Shown here: in pieces, positions 37,476 through 49,058 of the stretch
Layout of the letters: the number at the start of each line of letters is the position of its first letter
How positions within the stretch are numbered: position 1 is the first letter of the stretch
Assembly: GCA_008933995.1 (NCBI GenBank)
Contig: WARS01000015.1
Coordinates: forward strand, 1,646,001 to 1,710,000
Origin: Datnioides undecimradiatus
Taxonomy: Eukaryota > Chordata > Actinopteri > Lobotiformes > Datnioididae
Direction of reading: 5' to 3'
Length of the DNA stretch: 64,000 nt
Notes under the pieces: generated by a model
What the model was told of the DNA's origin: nothing
Seen by the model: only the letters and a program-made list of their open reading frames with translations
The model's database searches: none
Position numbers and translations under genes: made by a program

Positions 37476-39596
37476 GGTTGTGATGGTGCTGGGAGTGGAG
37501 TACGGTGGAACTGCCAGACCCTCGCCGGTTCCCCCTTAACCACTCCAAAAAGGAGCACGGCACCCAGCCGATGACTAATGAGAGGCTTGGACTGGGTCTG
37601 GCCCGGCTCTGGCCTTGGTGGGGCCACTCCCCTAAACAGAGGCTGATCTGTAGGTACCGTATGCCGCAACACACCCTCCACAATCCATACAACCTTTCGC
37701 CTCATGCACCCCACCGCCGGCTCTCCTCTGGGAACTGTAAAGCGCCGTCACAGTAGTCTACGTGCTGAGAAAGAGTTCTAAGACCCGTGTTTATGTTCCG
37801 CCTTCATTTCATTATAGAAATTGGAAAAGTTTTCAATACAGATTGCTTTTTGATTTCATTTTCTTTATTTAAGTTTGAAGGCGACCGCATTTGACGGGAG
37901 TAACATAAAGTATACATGCAGTGCAAACAACTTGTGTCTCAAGTTTACATTGTGTGTGTATGTGTGCGTGTGTGCTTGTGTGTGTGTGTCTGTGGTGAAG
38001 GGAAAGTGCCTGGAAACATTATACCAGCCTTGCTTAAACAAACACTAACAGTGGAACAATCTCTGTTTAATGATGCGCAGCGTCAACAGGGAAACAATGC
38101 TCACCAATAATCAGCACAATCAGCTTGTGGTAACCAGAAAAAAAGAGGAGTGAACCTGACATCATCCTAGTAGAGGGTTTGTTTTTTTATCTTTTTAAGT
38201 GTTGGGTGGGGTGGCGCAGTGTCAAATTCTGACTCTGTCTCCCTTCAGTCTGTCCTCCTGCTTCTTTTGCTCTGTCTGTCTCTCTACCTCTGTCTCTCCT
38301 CCTTTCTGTCTCCCTCTCTCTTTCTCTGTCACAATCCCTCTCGCTCCCTCTTCTACGATCTAGGTTACTCGGTTTCCTAGCAGAGCACAGGGACCGGAGG
38401 AAGAGGGAAAAAAAAAAAAAAACCAGAAGGTCGAATCTATGAAGGACATCCTTGTTGAAGTGTGCAACCTTCTACTTCTCTGCAAATTACCCACACGCTG
38501 TGCATAGACTCAAAGCAGTGCTGTGGCTCTCACTTCAGCTCAGCAAGGCTGCGACCATGACACATAATACTGTAGGAGTGTCACAGCGACAGGGAGAGGC
38601 AGTGTTCTGTGGGGTATTAACAATTAACAATTTGTGTGTTTCTTTGCTTTTTGAGTGTTTGTTTTGTCCTTTTAAGGCCCGTTGCAATACAGAGCGATGC
38701 TAATCATGACAAATCTCTGTTTTATTGATTTTGTTTGTGCTTGGGGCTCTCTACATGCTAAAGTCTTGACAGTAGCAGCCATGCCAACAGTTACAGTATT
38801 TGCTTGTTGTGGTCAGAACTTGCAAAATGAATCGCATCACGTCATGGTATCACCGAAATTTGCTGACAAGGCGAGAAAAAGGAAAAATAGTAAACTCCAC
38901 AACTTCCCTGTAGGTCTGCCCGTCCACCACATGCTGACTTAGTTACAACAAGCAGCTAGGAAAAGAAATCATTGTATCTGCCTCTTCCCATCACTGAGTA
39001 TGTTAAACAGATAATGACCATAAGCGGGCATGCGTTTCCAGACCCAAAGAGTTAGCAGACATGCACTGATGCACCCGCGCGCGCACACACACGTACACAC
39101 ACACACACGCATGCTGTGACAAAATAAGGCTGGTAAAGAAAAAGGAAGTGCGCCGGCATCTCGTGGTTGCATGAGGGTTAGCCATGTTAGCATTAGCCTC
39201 GGGGCCTTAATTGAGGCCAGGAGGGAGCATTTAATAATTGCTGTCAGAAGATCAAATTTAATTCTCCTCTCTTCACAGCCACCACTGCTGTAGGGTAGAG
39301 TGAAACAAATTGTCATCAGAGATTTCTAAATGAACAAAGCTTTTAATTAGGGTGATTAGAATGCTGTGGCAAAAGAGAAAGAGTAAGGGAGGGTGGGGAG
39401 GGGGTGGGGGTGATGAAATCATCAGCGGATCGTCTTAACCATGATTTTTGGTGTTGATACAGTGTGGGGTGGGGTGGGGAGGGCGCATGGGAGCAGTGGC
39501 GCACGACTACTGGGAAGTTTGCTGTGCGCGCAACACAAGTAAGAGTGGTCCATGCAGCAGTGAGCCCTTAGCCTCAGTTTCAAACCTCTGACACAA

Positions 39597-39620
39597 ACAC
39601 ACACACACACACACACACAC
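39597..39620. repeat. (CA)n microsatellite
   Basis: Short CA run of 24 bases. Confidence 0.9.
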
Positions 39621-42500
39621 TCTCTGCCCTTCTCCCCCCCACACCACACACGCTGGAGAACATTGCTAACATCCTGAGACATTGTCATACTCGGCAGGGA
39701 ACATAATTGGGTGAATATGTCAGTGCTTTGTGTTCTTAGTGACATGACTCCCGGCTGTTCCTGTGGGGGCTGGGTACACTCATTGAAGGGTTTATACTGC
39801 AATTCCACTGCATTCGTTCATTGTTCATTACTGCATTGCCTTTTTTTTTTTTTTTTTTACCTTTTTTCTTATTGTATGAACATAACAGATAAGCAGAATT
39901 GTGTGTGCGCCTGCATGTGTGTGTGTGTGTGTTAATTTTCTGTTCCCGTCCCCTCAGTGTCAGCGGTTTGTTACACCTGGGTCCTGTGGCGCGCGGGGCA
40001 ACATGTGGATCGAGACAGTGGTTTACACTCACTGGAAAACATGACCTGCGGCCGAGCTTTGTAAATGACTTTACAGTGACTGGAAAGAGACAGACGGAGA
40101 CAGAGAGGGAGGGAGAGAGGAAGAAGTGAAAGAAAACTGCGGCAGTGTCGATAAAGTGAAACTTGACAGAGGTTATTTGTGTTTAAACATCAGCTGTGTG
40201 TATCACCACAATCTGGACCACTTCCATATTCAAAACCATTTTCATATTTTTCTTTTTTCCGCCCCTCCTATTCATCTTTGCTCTGTTCCCACATTGGACT
40301 GGGTCACATCTAGAATGTAGATTTTATTTCTCCATCACCTTGTTTTTAATCTTTATCTACTTTATACTTGAGTATGTCTGTTGCTGCTCCTCATGCTCAT
40401 GCCATGGAAAGACTGAATGCACTAAATGGTGATTCATTCCAGCCTTTCCGGGGCCTCACCGAATTGTGGCTCTCCTATGCTTCTGCTTTTTTCTTCTCTT
40501 CTGCTTTTTTTTTTTTTTTTTTTCTGATACTGTTTTTTCCAGCTTGGCACAAGGGTATGCGTGTGGCAAGTTTGTCATTGCGGCCCTCTAAGTTTATTTG
40601 TTTATCGCTCACGGCTATAAGCCACTGTCACAACACAGAGCTCCCGACAATCGACAGGGAATGCCTTTTTAACCACGACACCGCTCTTCCCCTCTTTCCC
40701 CGTCTGTCTTGCTTCGCCACGCTTTCATGTGTGCCCTCTTGCTCGTCTGCCTTTGGCCTAGCAGCTGTGGCTTTACAGCCCTTGGCCTCCATTCAAAGAG
40801 GGGGGTTGACGCATTGTGTCAAGTCATTATGTCCTTGGGGAAGTCAGCAATGGGCTATGGAAAGACGGCTCTCACCTGTCTCCATACTGGCTCTGACGGA
40901 TGGCTACCTGTCTCCATCGCCGCTCTGATGGCACAAGGCCCCTGTTTGCTGGTGCTGAGTGAGACGTGCAGCTGCCCAAACGAAGGGCAGGGCTGTGTAC
41001 TCGTCTGCATCCATTTCTACCCAATCATTACTACCCGACTCTGTCACACTGAGCAAAACTCTTCCTATTCAATAACACGTCTAAACTGCAGAATGAATCA
41101 TAGTTAACGCAGTCTTATTTAACCTTGCAGTCAAAACGTGTTTTCACGTACATGACAGGAAATTATCCAGCATTACATTTCTCAGCCACATTCAGACTGG
41201 ACCCTGGGTAGAAAAAACCCCCCCAAATGTTAAATGAATAAATTTAATATTGTCAGTTGTTGTGCGTCTGAATTCACAAATGAAACTGATATACATATAC
41301 ATACATTATCTAAGGGTTTTGCATAATTTTACGCTGCATTTTACATGAAAAGTTGACACCTCATAAGTAATCTTAGGCTCGTCGTCTTTCGGTGCTTGTA
41401 TTTCCTGTGCATTTTTTAAACAGGTGAATTCTCTCTAATTGCTCTTCCAATTGAGGTGATGTCATTTCCTTATAAATGTGAAACCTATTTCAGTTTGACT
41501 GCTGCTGTGATGGACAGCTATTGCAGCTAAGGTGCCGGATGAATCATTAGCAAAAAGCATTTTAAAAATACTTTTCTTAATTCGGATAGGTTAATTTTAC
41601 ATCGTGCGTTCTAATCACAAAACAGACTTTTTTCTGCCTTTAAATTCTTTTAAAGTGTAATACAGTTTATACGTTGGGCAGAATAGCAAATAATTGTTTT
41701 GTACATTTAATTTTTTTTGCAACTTAATTGAAAAATCACTTGATTTTCAACATTTGTTTCTATTTTTTTGTTTAGAAGTTCCCTTATGAATGTAAGTAAA
41801 TGGGCCCTTGGTCTTTTAAAGCAAAAGGGGCAGTTAAGGGGAGGCAGAGTAAGTAAATATTTCATTTTTCAGAAATATTGTTCTTCATTTGCATTCATCA
41901 TCTGCTGCTGGCGATTGACTTTTGATTTCCAATTTATGGCCTGTGAACAGAGTGATTTAGGCAAGGAAGCACCTTTAGCACCTTTGATTGTCTGAGCCTG
42001 CTGATGTCACATCCTTCCACTGAGCTGTCTATCTGTGTGTGCGTGTGCGTTTCCTGTCTTTCTGTCCTCCAAGACCCCGGGGCAGAGCTGTTGGATTGAA
42101 GGATAAGAGGGGAAACAGTGCTGGCAGTCTCATTAGTATGAAAATCAATTAAGTTTAAAGTTGAAGTATGAAGTTTTAAGTTGAGAAATTGGTTGAACAG
42201 GGGTTGGTGAGAAATTGAGAGCTCATGTTGTAGCAGCTACTTATAACAATATACTTTGTTTTATAATGTCAATCACACGTATGAGTGCTTGACAGAGTGT
42301 AGAAAACTTGTGCCAACCACAGGCTATTGGCTCACTTTCCTCCTCATCAATAGACAGGTGTCTCTGTTCAAAGGCACATAGAAATTGAAAATAGAATACA
42401 TGTGAAACTGTCCCTGTCTCACTAATGATCCAACTAAATCATGAGCTAATAGAGAGAGACAGGTGAAGACATATCCTCCAACACACACATAAGAGCAGAC

Positions 42501-42503
42501 ACG

Positions 42504-42540
<37 letters not shown>
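42501..42540. repeat. (CA)n microsatellite
   Basis: CA run of 40 bases, with two CG substitutions at its left edge. Confidence 0.95.
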
Positions 42541-42544
<4 letters not shown>

Positions 42545-43499
42545 GCCTCTCAAATTCAAGTTTAGCTCCAACGCTCACTGGGAAATAAAAAAAAAGGAAT
42601 GAACACATTATAAGATGATCCTCCGCTATCACTCTAATCCCCAGATGTACATGTTGCTAATCTCTTTAGCCGCTAACATGTTAAATTAGCCCTAATATCT
42701 GCTGAGATTCAGAGCCATACAGGCCCACCTACGCGTGGGCTACCGCCCAGGTTTAGGTCACTCCTCTCCCCCAGCATTCGAAAAAGATACAGACATTAGA
42801 GTGGGGGTGGGGGTGGTGGGGGCTGAGGGAAGTAGCAGTGATAGCCATTCGTCACCCTGCCTATCTCGCTCTGACAGATGGGTAGTGCGGCGTGCCACAT
42901 AGAGGAGTCACTGCCTGTAATGACATTAGAGGCACAATGAGACCTGATACACATTTTTTCTGTTCCCATCCTGCCTGGCCATCGACTCGCTCCTTCGCTT
43001 GATCCTTCCCCTCCTCTTATTTCTGCTGGTATATCTCCATCCATCCTGACAGGAGATAAAGTGCTGTGTACCACTATTTCCAAATAAAGCACAAACGCGC
43101 ACCAAAACGCGCTCGCAAAACACATTTACTCCGAGCGCGCGCGCGCACGAATGAAGCTGCGTCAAAAACACAAAGGAGAAACCTCCAAAAATCTACACAT
43201 CTGGAAAAAAAAAACTTTAATGTTCTCGGGGGAAAAAAAAAAAATCTTCAGCACGACAGAAATGCTCAAGTTAAAATGGGGCGCTGTGAGTGTGTACTGA
43301 CATTCAGATTGTGTTTGGAAAACCATATTAAAGTGCTTTTTTTCGTCCTCCTCTTCAAGGAAATGGGAGTTTATTTAAAAAGAGAGAGCGTTTATTTAAT
43401 GTACCATACACCTCCTAAAAGGTTTACTTACTGCACTGTAATATGTTATTTCAAATCCTCACAACCACATTTCCTAGGAGGATAGGGGATACTGGTGTT

Positions 43500-43514
43500 A
43501 TATATATATATGTT

Positions 43515-43552
<38 letters not shown>
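43500..43552. repeat. (TA)n microsatellite with T interruption
   Basis: TA repeats at 43500-43512 and 43521-43552 are separated by a T run. Self-complementary (TA)n can extrude as a cruciform. The Ile/Tyr-rich frames over it are artefacts. Confidence 0.95.
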
Positions 43553-43556
<4 letters not shown>

Positions 43557-44156
43557 TTTTTCAGGACATACTGTGCAAATGTGCAGATGTACCATGAGCC
43601 GAGGCTGCGCTGCCGAGGTGGGGTTTCTTGGAAAAACATCGCCAATCCTGTCGTGATAAATCACCTTCCCCAATTTGCTATAGCTCGTAGAATTAGGATT
43701 CAGGAACTTCAGCATCAGCAGATTTCTGCAGATGTTGCGTTCATTTTCCATCACAATTCTCTGAGCATAAGATTTTCTTGAGCTATCTGCAAGTTGGGTT
43801 CTCGGAACTGGGCTTCATATTAACTTTCTCGCTTCTCATTCACAAGCAGAGCTCCGCAACGCCGTCTTTCAAAGTGACGAATTAGTCTCGAGCATGAGTC
43901 AAGGTAAAGTTCCTCTTTTTTTTTTTTTTTTGCGTCGCCCCCACCCCGATTCAAAGGAGTCGTCTTCGGTGTCTGTCCTCAATAACAAAGCCACATTAAC
44001 AAGCACCCTGCAGACCGTCTATTAGAATGTGAAAAAGCGCCATGTGCTGTATATTAGTTTTTAGTGACTAAACACTTGGGAGAGAGGCGACCTAGAATCA
44101 AGCCTTGTGGTGCACTGAGTGTATATGTTCTCATCGTCCTCTCAGCTCCACTTCCT

Positions 44157-44178
44157 GAGAGAGAGAGAGAGAGAGAGA
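44157..44178. repeat. (GA)11 microsatellite
   Basis: A pure GA run of 22 bases, complementary to the TC run at 44265-44285. Confidence 0.95.
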
Positions 44179-44249
44179 ATGCTCATTAGATCTATGTGCT
44201 GAATCGCCGCTCCCTCTCCATCTCTCCCATCCTCCCCCAACCTTCATCC

Positions 44250-44264
<15 letters not shown>

Positions 44265-44285
<21 letters not shown>
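44265..44285. repeat. (TC)n microsatellite
   Basis: A pure TC run of 21 bases at the end of a longer pyrimidine tract (from 44251), in inverted orientation to the GA run 86 bp upstream. Confidence 0.95.
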
Positions 44286-46679
44286 GTCCGTCTGCTTGGC
44301 AGATGGGAGGTCGTGGATACAGCTCTTCCCTCCCCTGGAGGCCTGGTGCCTGTTCAAAAGATCCCTCTTTATGCTTCACTCCATTTCCCCCTCTTCTCTC
44401 CGTTTCTCTGCTTTTCTCTCTCCGCTCTCCTTCTCGTTCATTGTCCTCTCCCATCAAAGCACCCAGAGTTGGGACCCAGGATATAAAACAAGCAGAGGAG
44501 CAGTAGATTTGTCCCTTCTGTCTGCTGGGTGCCAGTGTGCTCTCTGACCTTAGCAGTCTCCTGCTCCGGCCTCCTTCCAGTTACCAGGCTAGTGTGAATG
44601 CAGGCGTGCTGTGGCATTAGGCTCAGAGGAGATAAAGAAACTCTTGTGTGTATTCCTCATTCTCATTCCTATGCCTTACTTTGGGATTGATAGAGGTGGC
44701 TTAAGGTGCACAAGCTTGTTAGTTCTTTCTCCTGTCTTGCGCTGTGCGTCTTCGTCCTTCCTCTGGATCCTTTCTCACCTCATTTGCCCCCTCAAGGTCA
44801 GGTGTCAGTGTCAGTCCCCTGCAAAGAAATTCCCACTGAGGATTACTGTCAGTGCCGTGACCATATTCACTAAAGCAATTAATGTGTTTCCTCGCGTTTC
44901 CCTCGTTTCACTGTCTTGGCGTCTTGAGGCTAGTGGATTAGGTGATTCAGTGGTAATCTGTTAAGTTGATGCTCTATCCACCACGAGGGCGAGACGGAAG
45001 GAGAGGAAGGGGGCCGATGAAGAGTGGGTACTCAGTTCGTATCCAGGAGCTGCCTGGCACTCCTTATGGGACGGGGGCGGGTGTGAGGAAAAAGTGGGGG
45101 GTGGTGAAAGAGAGAGAGAGAGTGGGACAGAGGGAAGGGAACTTGCGTCGTTGTGTAGGAGGAGGTAGAGGAGGCAATAGTGAGAAGGGGGGGGGGGTTG
45201 GCTGAGGAGGGGAGGCATCAACAGGGGCTAAGCGGCAGCAGAGCCTCACCTCAGGGAGCGTTGGCTGGCGCTGGGAGCCAAAAGCAGGGATTAAATGTTC
45301 AGGACACGGGCTTAGATTTAGCGTTAATGTTACGTAAGGCCTAAGGTGTTGCCCCAGCGGTTGTTGACATTGAGAGGTTCAGCTCTGCTCAGTGGGCTGT
45401 GGGAGGAACGAGGAGGAGGTGGAGGCCAGGAGGCAGGGATCACGGCGGTAACGCCTCCTTGTTTGGAGCGATGCCCGGGCTGGGTAGTGTTGAGTACAAA
45501 GACTGGGAGGGAATGATGCTGTCAGCCTGTGATTGAGGTACGCCGGCTTGATTGATATCCTTGTCTGGCTGTCTTGTGCCAAGCGCCTTGGTGTTGGCTT
45601 GTAATCCTAGTTTGTCTGACAACATCCCTCTTTGTTTTCTTCTAGAGGGCAGCTCTTTGTTTTTCTGTCTATGGATGGGTGTGTTTGCGCAGAGCAATGC
45701 TAAAATGTTTTGGATAGCCTCTTCAGAGCTGCCACAGAGTTATTTTAGATCTTGTTTTTATTATGATGGTGCAGTCCGGCTGTTGTCCTAACTGCCAAAT
45801 GATGCATTTATGTTTGTATCTCATTTCTTCTGTAAGTGGGCGTTTTCCAAACCATCAAACTCAGGAAGTTTTTTGTCACGCATTTCATCATTGTTCATAT
45901 TGCATTGTTTCACTTTGTTTTCCATTTTTGTATGATGGAAGGTTCTGGCAGAATATAATATACATAATAATCAATGTGATGCTGTTCCTTAAAGTCGAAT
46001 GCGTTTTCCAAATTTGTGGCGCGCGTATGGACTCTGGAGGCCCACATCATCACGCTAACCCAGACTTAAAAAACGAAACACTGCCGTCCTACAGATTTTG
46101 CAAGAGTGAAGCAGGTACAGCGCAGCCTGTGTTTTCTGTGGCAAATGAAAAGATCTAGTTACGTACCACTGCTACAGGCCTTGGTCTGTCACTAAGAGCC
46201 ACAGTATCCCTGGATGTCCCTATTACGCGCTTTCATTATCAATGTCCTACTCTCTCGCACAAAGAGGTCAAGTGCATAGCAATGTGCTGCGCTCACCTCG
46301 GGGGTTTAGAGCTTTCTTGTGCTTTCTCATGCATGTTACTCAATAAATACATGGATTCAGGTTAGGAGAAGATAAAAAAAAAAAAGGAAAGGAAGTGCAT
46401 CACAATGTGCGTGCATGTGTGCGGGAGTGCGCAAAGGAGAGAATATGAGAGAGTGAGGAAGAGAGAGAGCAAGGGTGTGTGAGAGAAGAGAGAGAGAGAG
46501 AGAGTGATAGAGAGAGAGACTGAGACTGACATGTCTTTTGGTGAAGCGGTGTCGTCTTCCACATCAATGTCTGATGCTTGTGCTGCCAGGTGCCGGAAAT
46601 CTGGTTCAGAAAGGAGAGAAGAGAGAAGAAGGGGAAAGTAGAGAAAAAAAGGCAGGGTAGATGGAGGATTTTTTTTTTT

Positions 46680-46795
46680 TTTTTTATGTGACGGCGCTGA
46701 CAGCTCCCCTGCATTGCACTGAGCTTAAATAATGGGATGCTCATTTGCATAACGAGGGACGTTATCACCTCTACTGTCAAAAGAAAACACAACAA
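46680..46795. promoter_or_regulatory. Candidate regulatory block with octamer
   Basis: A unique block between a T-run and ordinary sequence. It contains TGACAG (MEIS type) near 46697, a perfect octamer ATTTGCAT at 46743-46750 and TTATCA (GATA type) near 46762. It lies about 1.1 kb before the exon with the start codon. Motif content is the only support. Confidence 0.2.
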
Positions 46796-46911
46796 CAGTT
46801 CTTCTGCTCCTCCCTGAGATAGATTGGGTTGGCCTACTTTAGCACTCTGGAGAGATGCACTGGAGCTCTGGCTTAGCCAAACTCACACAAGAACACACGA
46901 GTATGCTCACA

Positions 46912-46976
46912 CACACACACACGCACACGCGCGCGCACACACATGCATGCACACACGTGCATGCACACACGGACAC
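46912..46976. repeat. CA/CG-rich imperfect microsatellite
   Basis: Imperfect CACACACG, GCGCGCGCACACA and ATGCATGCACACA units. Low-complexity His/Thr frames here are not genes. Confidence 0.85.
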
Positions 46977-47790
46977 ACAGTCATTCACTCACGCAAACTT
47001 TTTGGAGCGCCGCTTTCTTCTTCGCACATGCAGTCCAGCTCATCAGCTGCTGGCCTCCACACGTACACACACACACACACACTCAGGCCTGCGCACATGA
47101 CCAAAGGCACAAGTGCAGTTATTCAGATGCTCCTCAGATGCACTCATTGAATGCAACGTCTCCAGCTGGATTAAGTTGATGTTGGAATTTTGCTTGATTT
47201 GATTTCTGTCTCTAAGAAACATCCTTTCAGCGTGTTTCAAAAGATCACTCTTGGCACTTTTTTCTTTTCCTCTCTTTCTGTGTTTTGGCTTTGTTTTTTT
47301 TTTGTTTTTTTTACCAGAAACACGGCGAGACTGTGCTAGGTTTTACATCTGTATTCTATCCTGCGACTCACGTCTGCCATTTTGGAGATGAGCTGCAGAT
47401 AGAGTAGGAAAAGCTGCGCCTGGCAGTTCCACTGTCAATACAGTGCAGTTCGTGGGAAGAAACAAAATGTATTTCTCAGTCTGGAGGTAATGTTACAGTG
47501 TTGGTGATTAGAGCGTTTAAGTTAGCGGCACTTCCAAAACACTGTCAAACTCTCTGTGAACGAAGCGAGATCCTGACAGCGCTGTCTCCTCTCATAGTCG
47601 GTGCCTGGGAAAAAAAAAAAATGCAAAAACTGATTTGCATGATATCGACAGTGAAAAACACAGCGGTTCTCACAACATTGTTGACAGATTCTTTGTCTTT
47701 CTTCACCCTCCCTTGTGGCTGCCATGATGCCACTTTTATTATTTTTTCTCTCAGTATTTTGCCATATTTCATTTCATTTAATGCTCATCC

Positions 47791-47830
47791 TCTCCCCCCC
47801 CCCTCCCCCTCCCCTGCTTCTTTCTTGCAG
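47791..47830 (+). other. C-rich splice acceptor of the start-codon exon
   Basis: The pyrimidine tract is unusually C-rich (C10 T C5 T C4 at 47794-47814) and ends TTCTTGCAG at 47830. The minus strand reads as G-runs able to form a quadruplex. C-rich tracts are bound by PCBP/hnRNP K-type proteins rather than being optimal U2AF sites, so regulated splicing is possible. Confidence 0.6.
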
Positions 47831-47994
47831 GTACGGATGCTGGAATCTTTGAGTTGATTGGAACAAATAGAAAGCAGAGAAAAAAAAGGCAGATAAAGAA
47901 AGGACAGAAGAGTGAAGAGAAAGAAGAAGAAAGACGAGAGTGAAGAAAGCATAAAGTTCTTTAGAAAGAGGAGAGAAAGAAAGAGACGGGGACG
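47831..47994 (+). other. mef2c 5'UTR part of the first coding exon
   Basis: This is the untranslated start of the exon, 164 bases from the acceptor to the base before the start codon. From about 47872 it is almost all A and G, the composition of purine-rich exonic splicing enhancers. It contains one upstream ATG (47837-47839), frame MLESLS with stop at 47855-47857. No other ATG occurs before the true start. The exon begins GTACGG, so the junction reads CAG|GTACGG, resembling a donor as well as an acceptor. Confidence 0.8.
47837..47857 (+). other. Upstream ORF (last 7 codons)
   Basis: ATG-CTG-GAA-TCT-TTG-AGT-TGA encodes MLESLS. Both flanking positions are poor for initiation (C at -3, C at +4), favouring leaky scanning to the strong mef2c start (A at -3, G at +4) 138 bases downstream. 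With the first exon at 25.6-26.17 kb joined directly, the frame is extended upstream to MRNKVRMLESLS, starting at 26155. Confidence 0.5.
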
Positions 47995-48048
47995 ATGGGG
48001 AGGAAAAAGATTCAGATCACGCGGATTATGGATGAACGCAACAGACAG
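47995..48048 (+). CDS. mef2c: MEF2C-type transcription factor, coding exon 1 (residues 1-18)
   Basis: This encodes MGRKKIQITRIMDERNRQ, the invariant N-terminal arm and start of helix 1 of the MADS box. MEF2 proteins are nuclear, bind YTA(A/T)4TAR DNA as dimers and drive muscle, heart, neural-crest, endothelial and neuronal genes. The G2-R3-K4-K5 arm reaches into the DNA minor groove. The start has a strong context (A at -3, G at +4) and is the family's universal start. The exon ends exactly between codons (phase 0) at CAG|GTAAGTCC, the same place as in vertebrate MEF2 genes. Intron retention would stop after three codons (TAG at 48058). This exon alone cannot separate MEF2 paralogues. Confidence 0.97.
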
Positions 48049-49017
48049 GTAAGTCCCTAGGGGATGGGAGGATGGATGAGTATGAGGGTGGGGAAGAGGA
48101 GGGGTGGACGGGGGAGGAAGGAGAAACACCCTACACCCCACAAAGCCCCCAACAATGAAGGTCTTCTGGGAGTCTGGGCAATATGTGAACTGAGCGACAG
48201 GGAAGTGTATGTGGGGATATTGCTTTGGGTGGAAGACTTCCTTTGGCGTATAATGGCAGGTTTGTTTCCTCAATCTAACAAACCAGTGCCAGTGCACCGG
48301 GGGGATTTTTCCAAAAGGGGATTTGCATGAGAACATTTGTAATTCTCGAAAACCATTCTGCATATCGCTGCCCGCTCAGAGGGCTGCGGCCTACGCACAA
48401 CTGTAGCACCCTTCACACACCCAAGCCTCTCTCGGCATGCCACCCAGTTTAGCTCACTGGCAGTGGAATATTACCGGGCGGAGGGTGGTAGCACCGGAGA
48501 GGCAGGGTGGGAGAAAACATAAACAAACAACAAACAGAGATGGGGCGGCCTAAAGTGACACACTGGACTGGGCCAAAAGGGTGGAGATGGAGATGAAGGG
48601 CTGCCTGGAAGACAAACTCTGAATCAGCGGGTTCTTGAGCTAAATAAGTAACAGTGAGGCCGCTTTAGGTCTGCGTAGCACAAGAGATACATCTTTAAAT
48701 CCAAGACTATCCCGTACGCGCTGTAGTAATGGTCGCATAACGAAGCTAACAATGGACTTTGTGCGAGACACTTTTGAACAACAGCTGGCATTACTTGAGC
48801 GAGACATAATAAATTGTGGACGGCGTGATTCGGGCAGACACTACCGTCTGTGGCAGGAAATAGATAGAGACAGAGCTCTCTTACTGCCCCCGAGGCCCAC
48901 AATTGATCACTTCCCGTGGCAGGACTGACCACTGACACTTTGTCAGCTTCCTGGCAGCCCAATTGGATCCATACGCTGCTAACGTGGCCCCTGGATCACA
49001 GGTCAAACACGAACATA

Positions 49018-49018
<1 letters not shown>

Positions 49019-49056
<38 letters not shown>
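49019..49056. repeat. (AC)n microsatellite
   Basis: Uninterrupted AC run of 38 bases. Confidence 0.95.

Positions 49057-49058
<2 letters not shown>

Larger units (their letters stand above)
26167..47830 (+). other. Inferred first (5'UTR) intron of mef2c
   Basis: This is 21.7 kb between the probable first exon donor and the acceptor of the exon with the start codon. No protein-coding exon was recognised. It is dense in microsatellites (CT 28262, TG/CG 30065, GA 32556, GT 32799, 33077 and 33242, CA 35216, 39597 and 42501, TA 43500) and homopolymers (A at about 26677-26702 and 33991-34009, T at 32337-32360). Between them are unique blocks with regulatory-looking motif groups, listed separately. 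Introns of MEF2C-family genes are known to hold tissue enhancers and alternative promoters. Confidence 0.6.

Noticed and set aside
40368..40928. Plus-strand frame of 186 residues
   Set aside because: Phe/Ser/Leu-rich passage through a T-run with no recognisable domain. Treated as chance.
47785..48363. Minus-strand frame of 192 residues
   Set aside because: It is antisense to the mef2c start-codon exon and its purine tract, which explains the Leu/Phe/Ser-rich translation.
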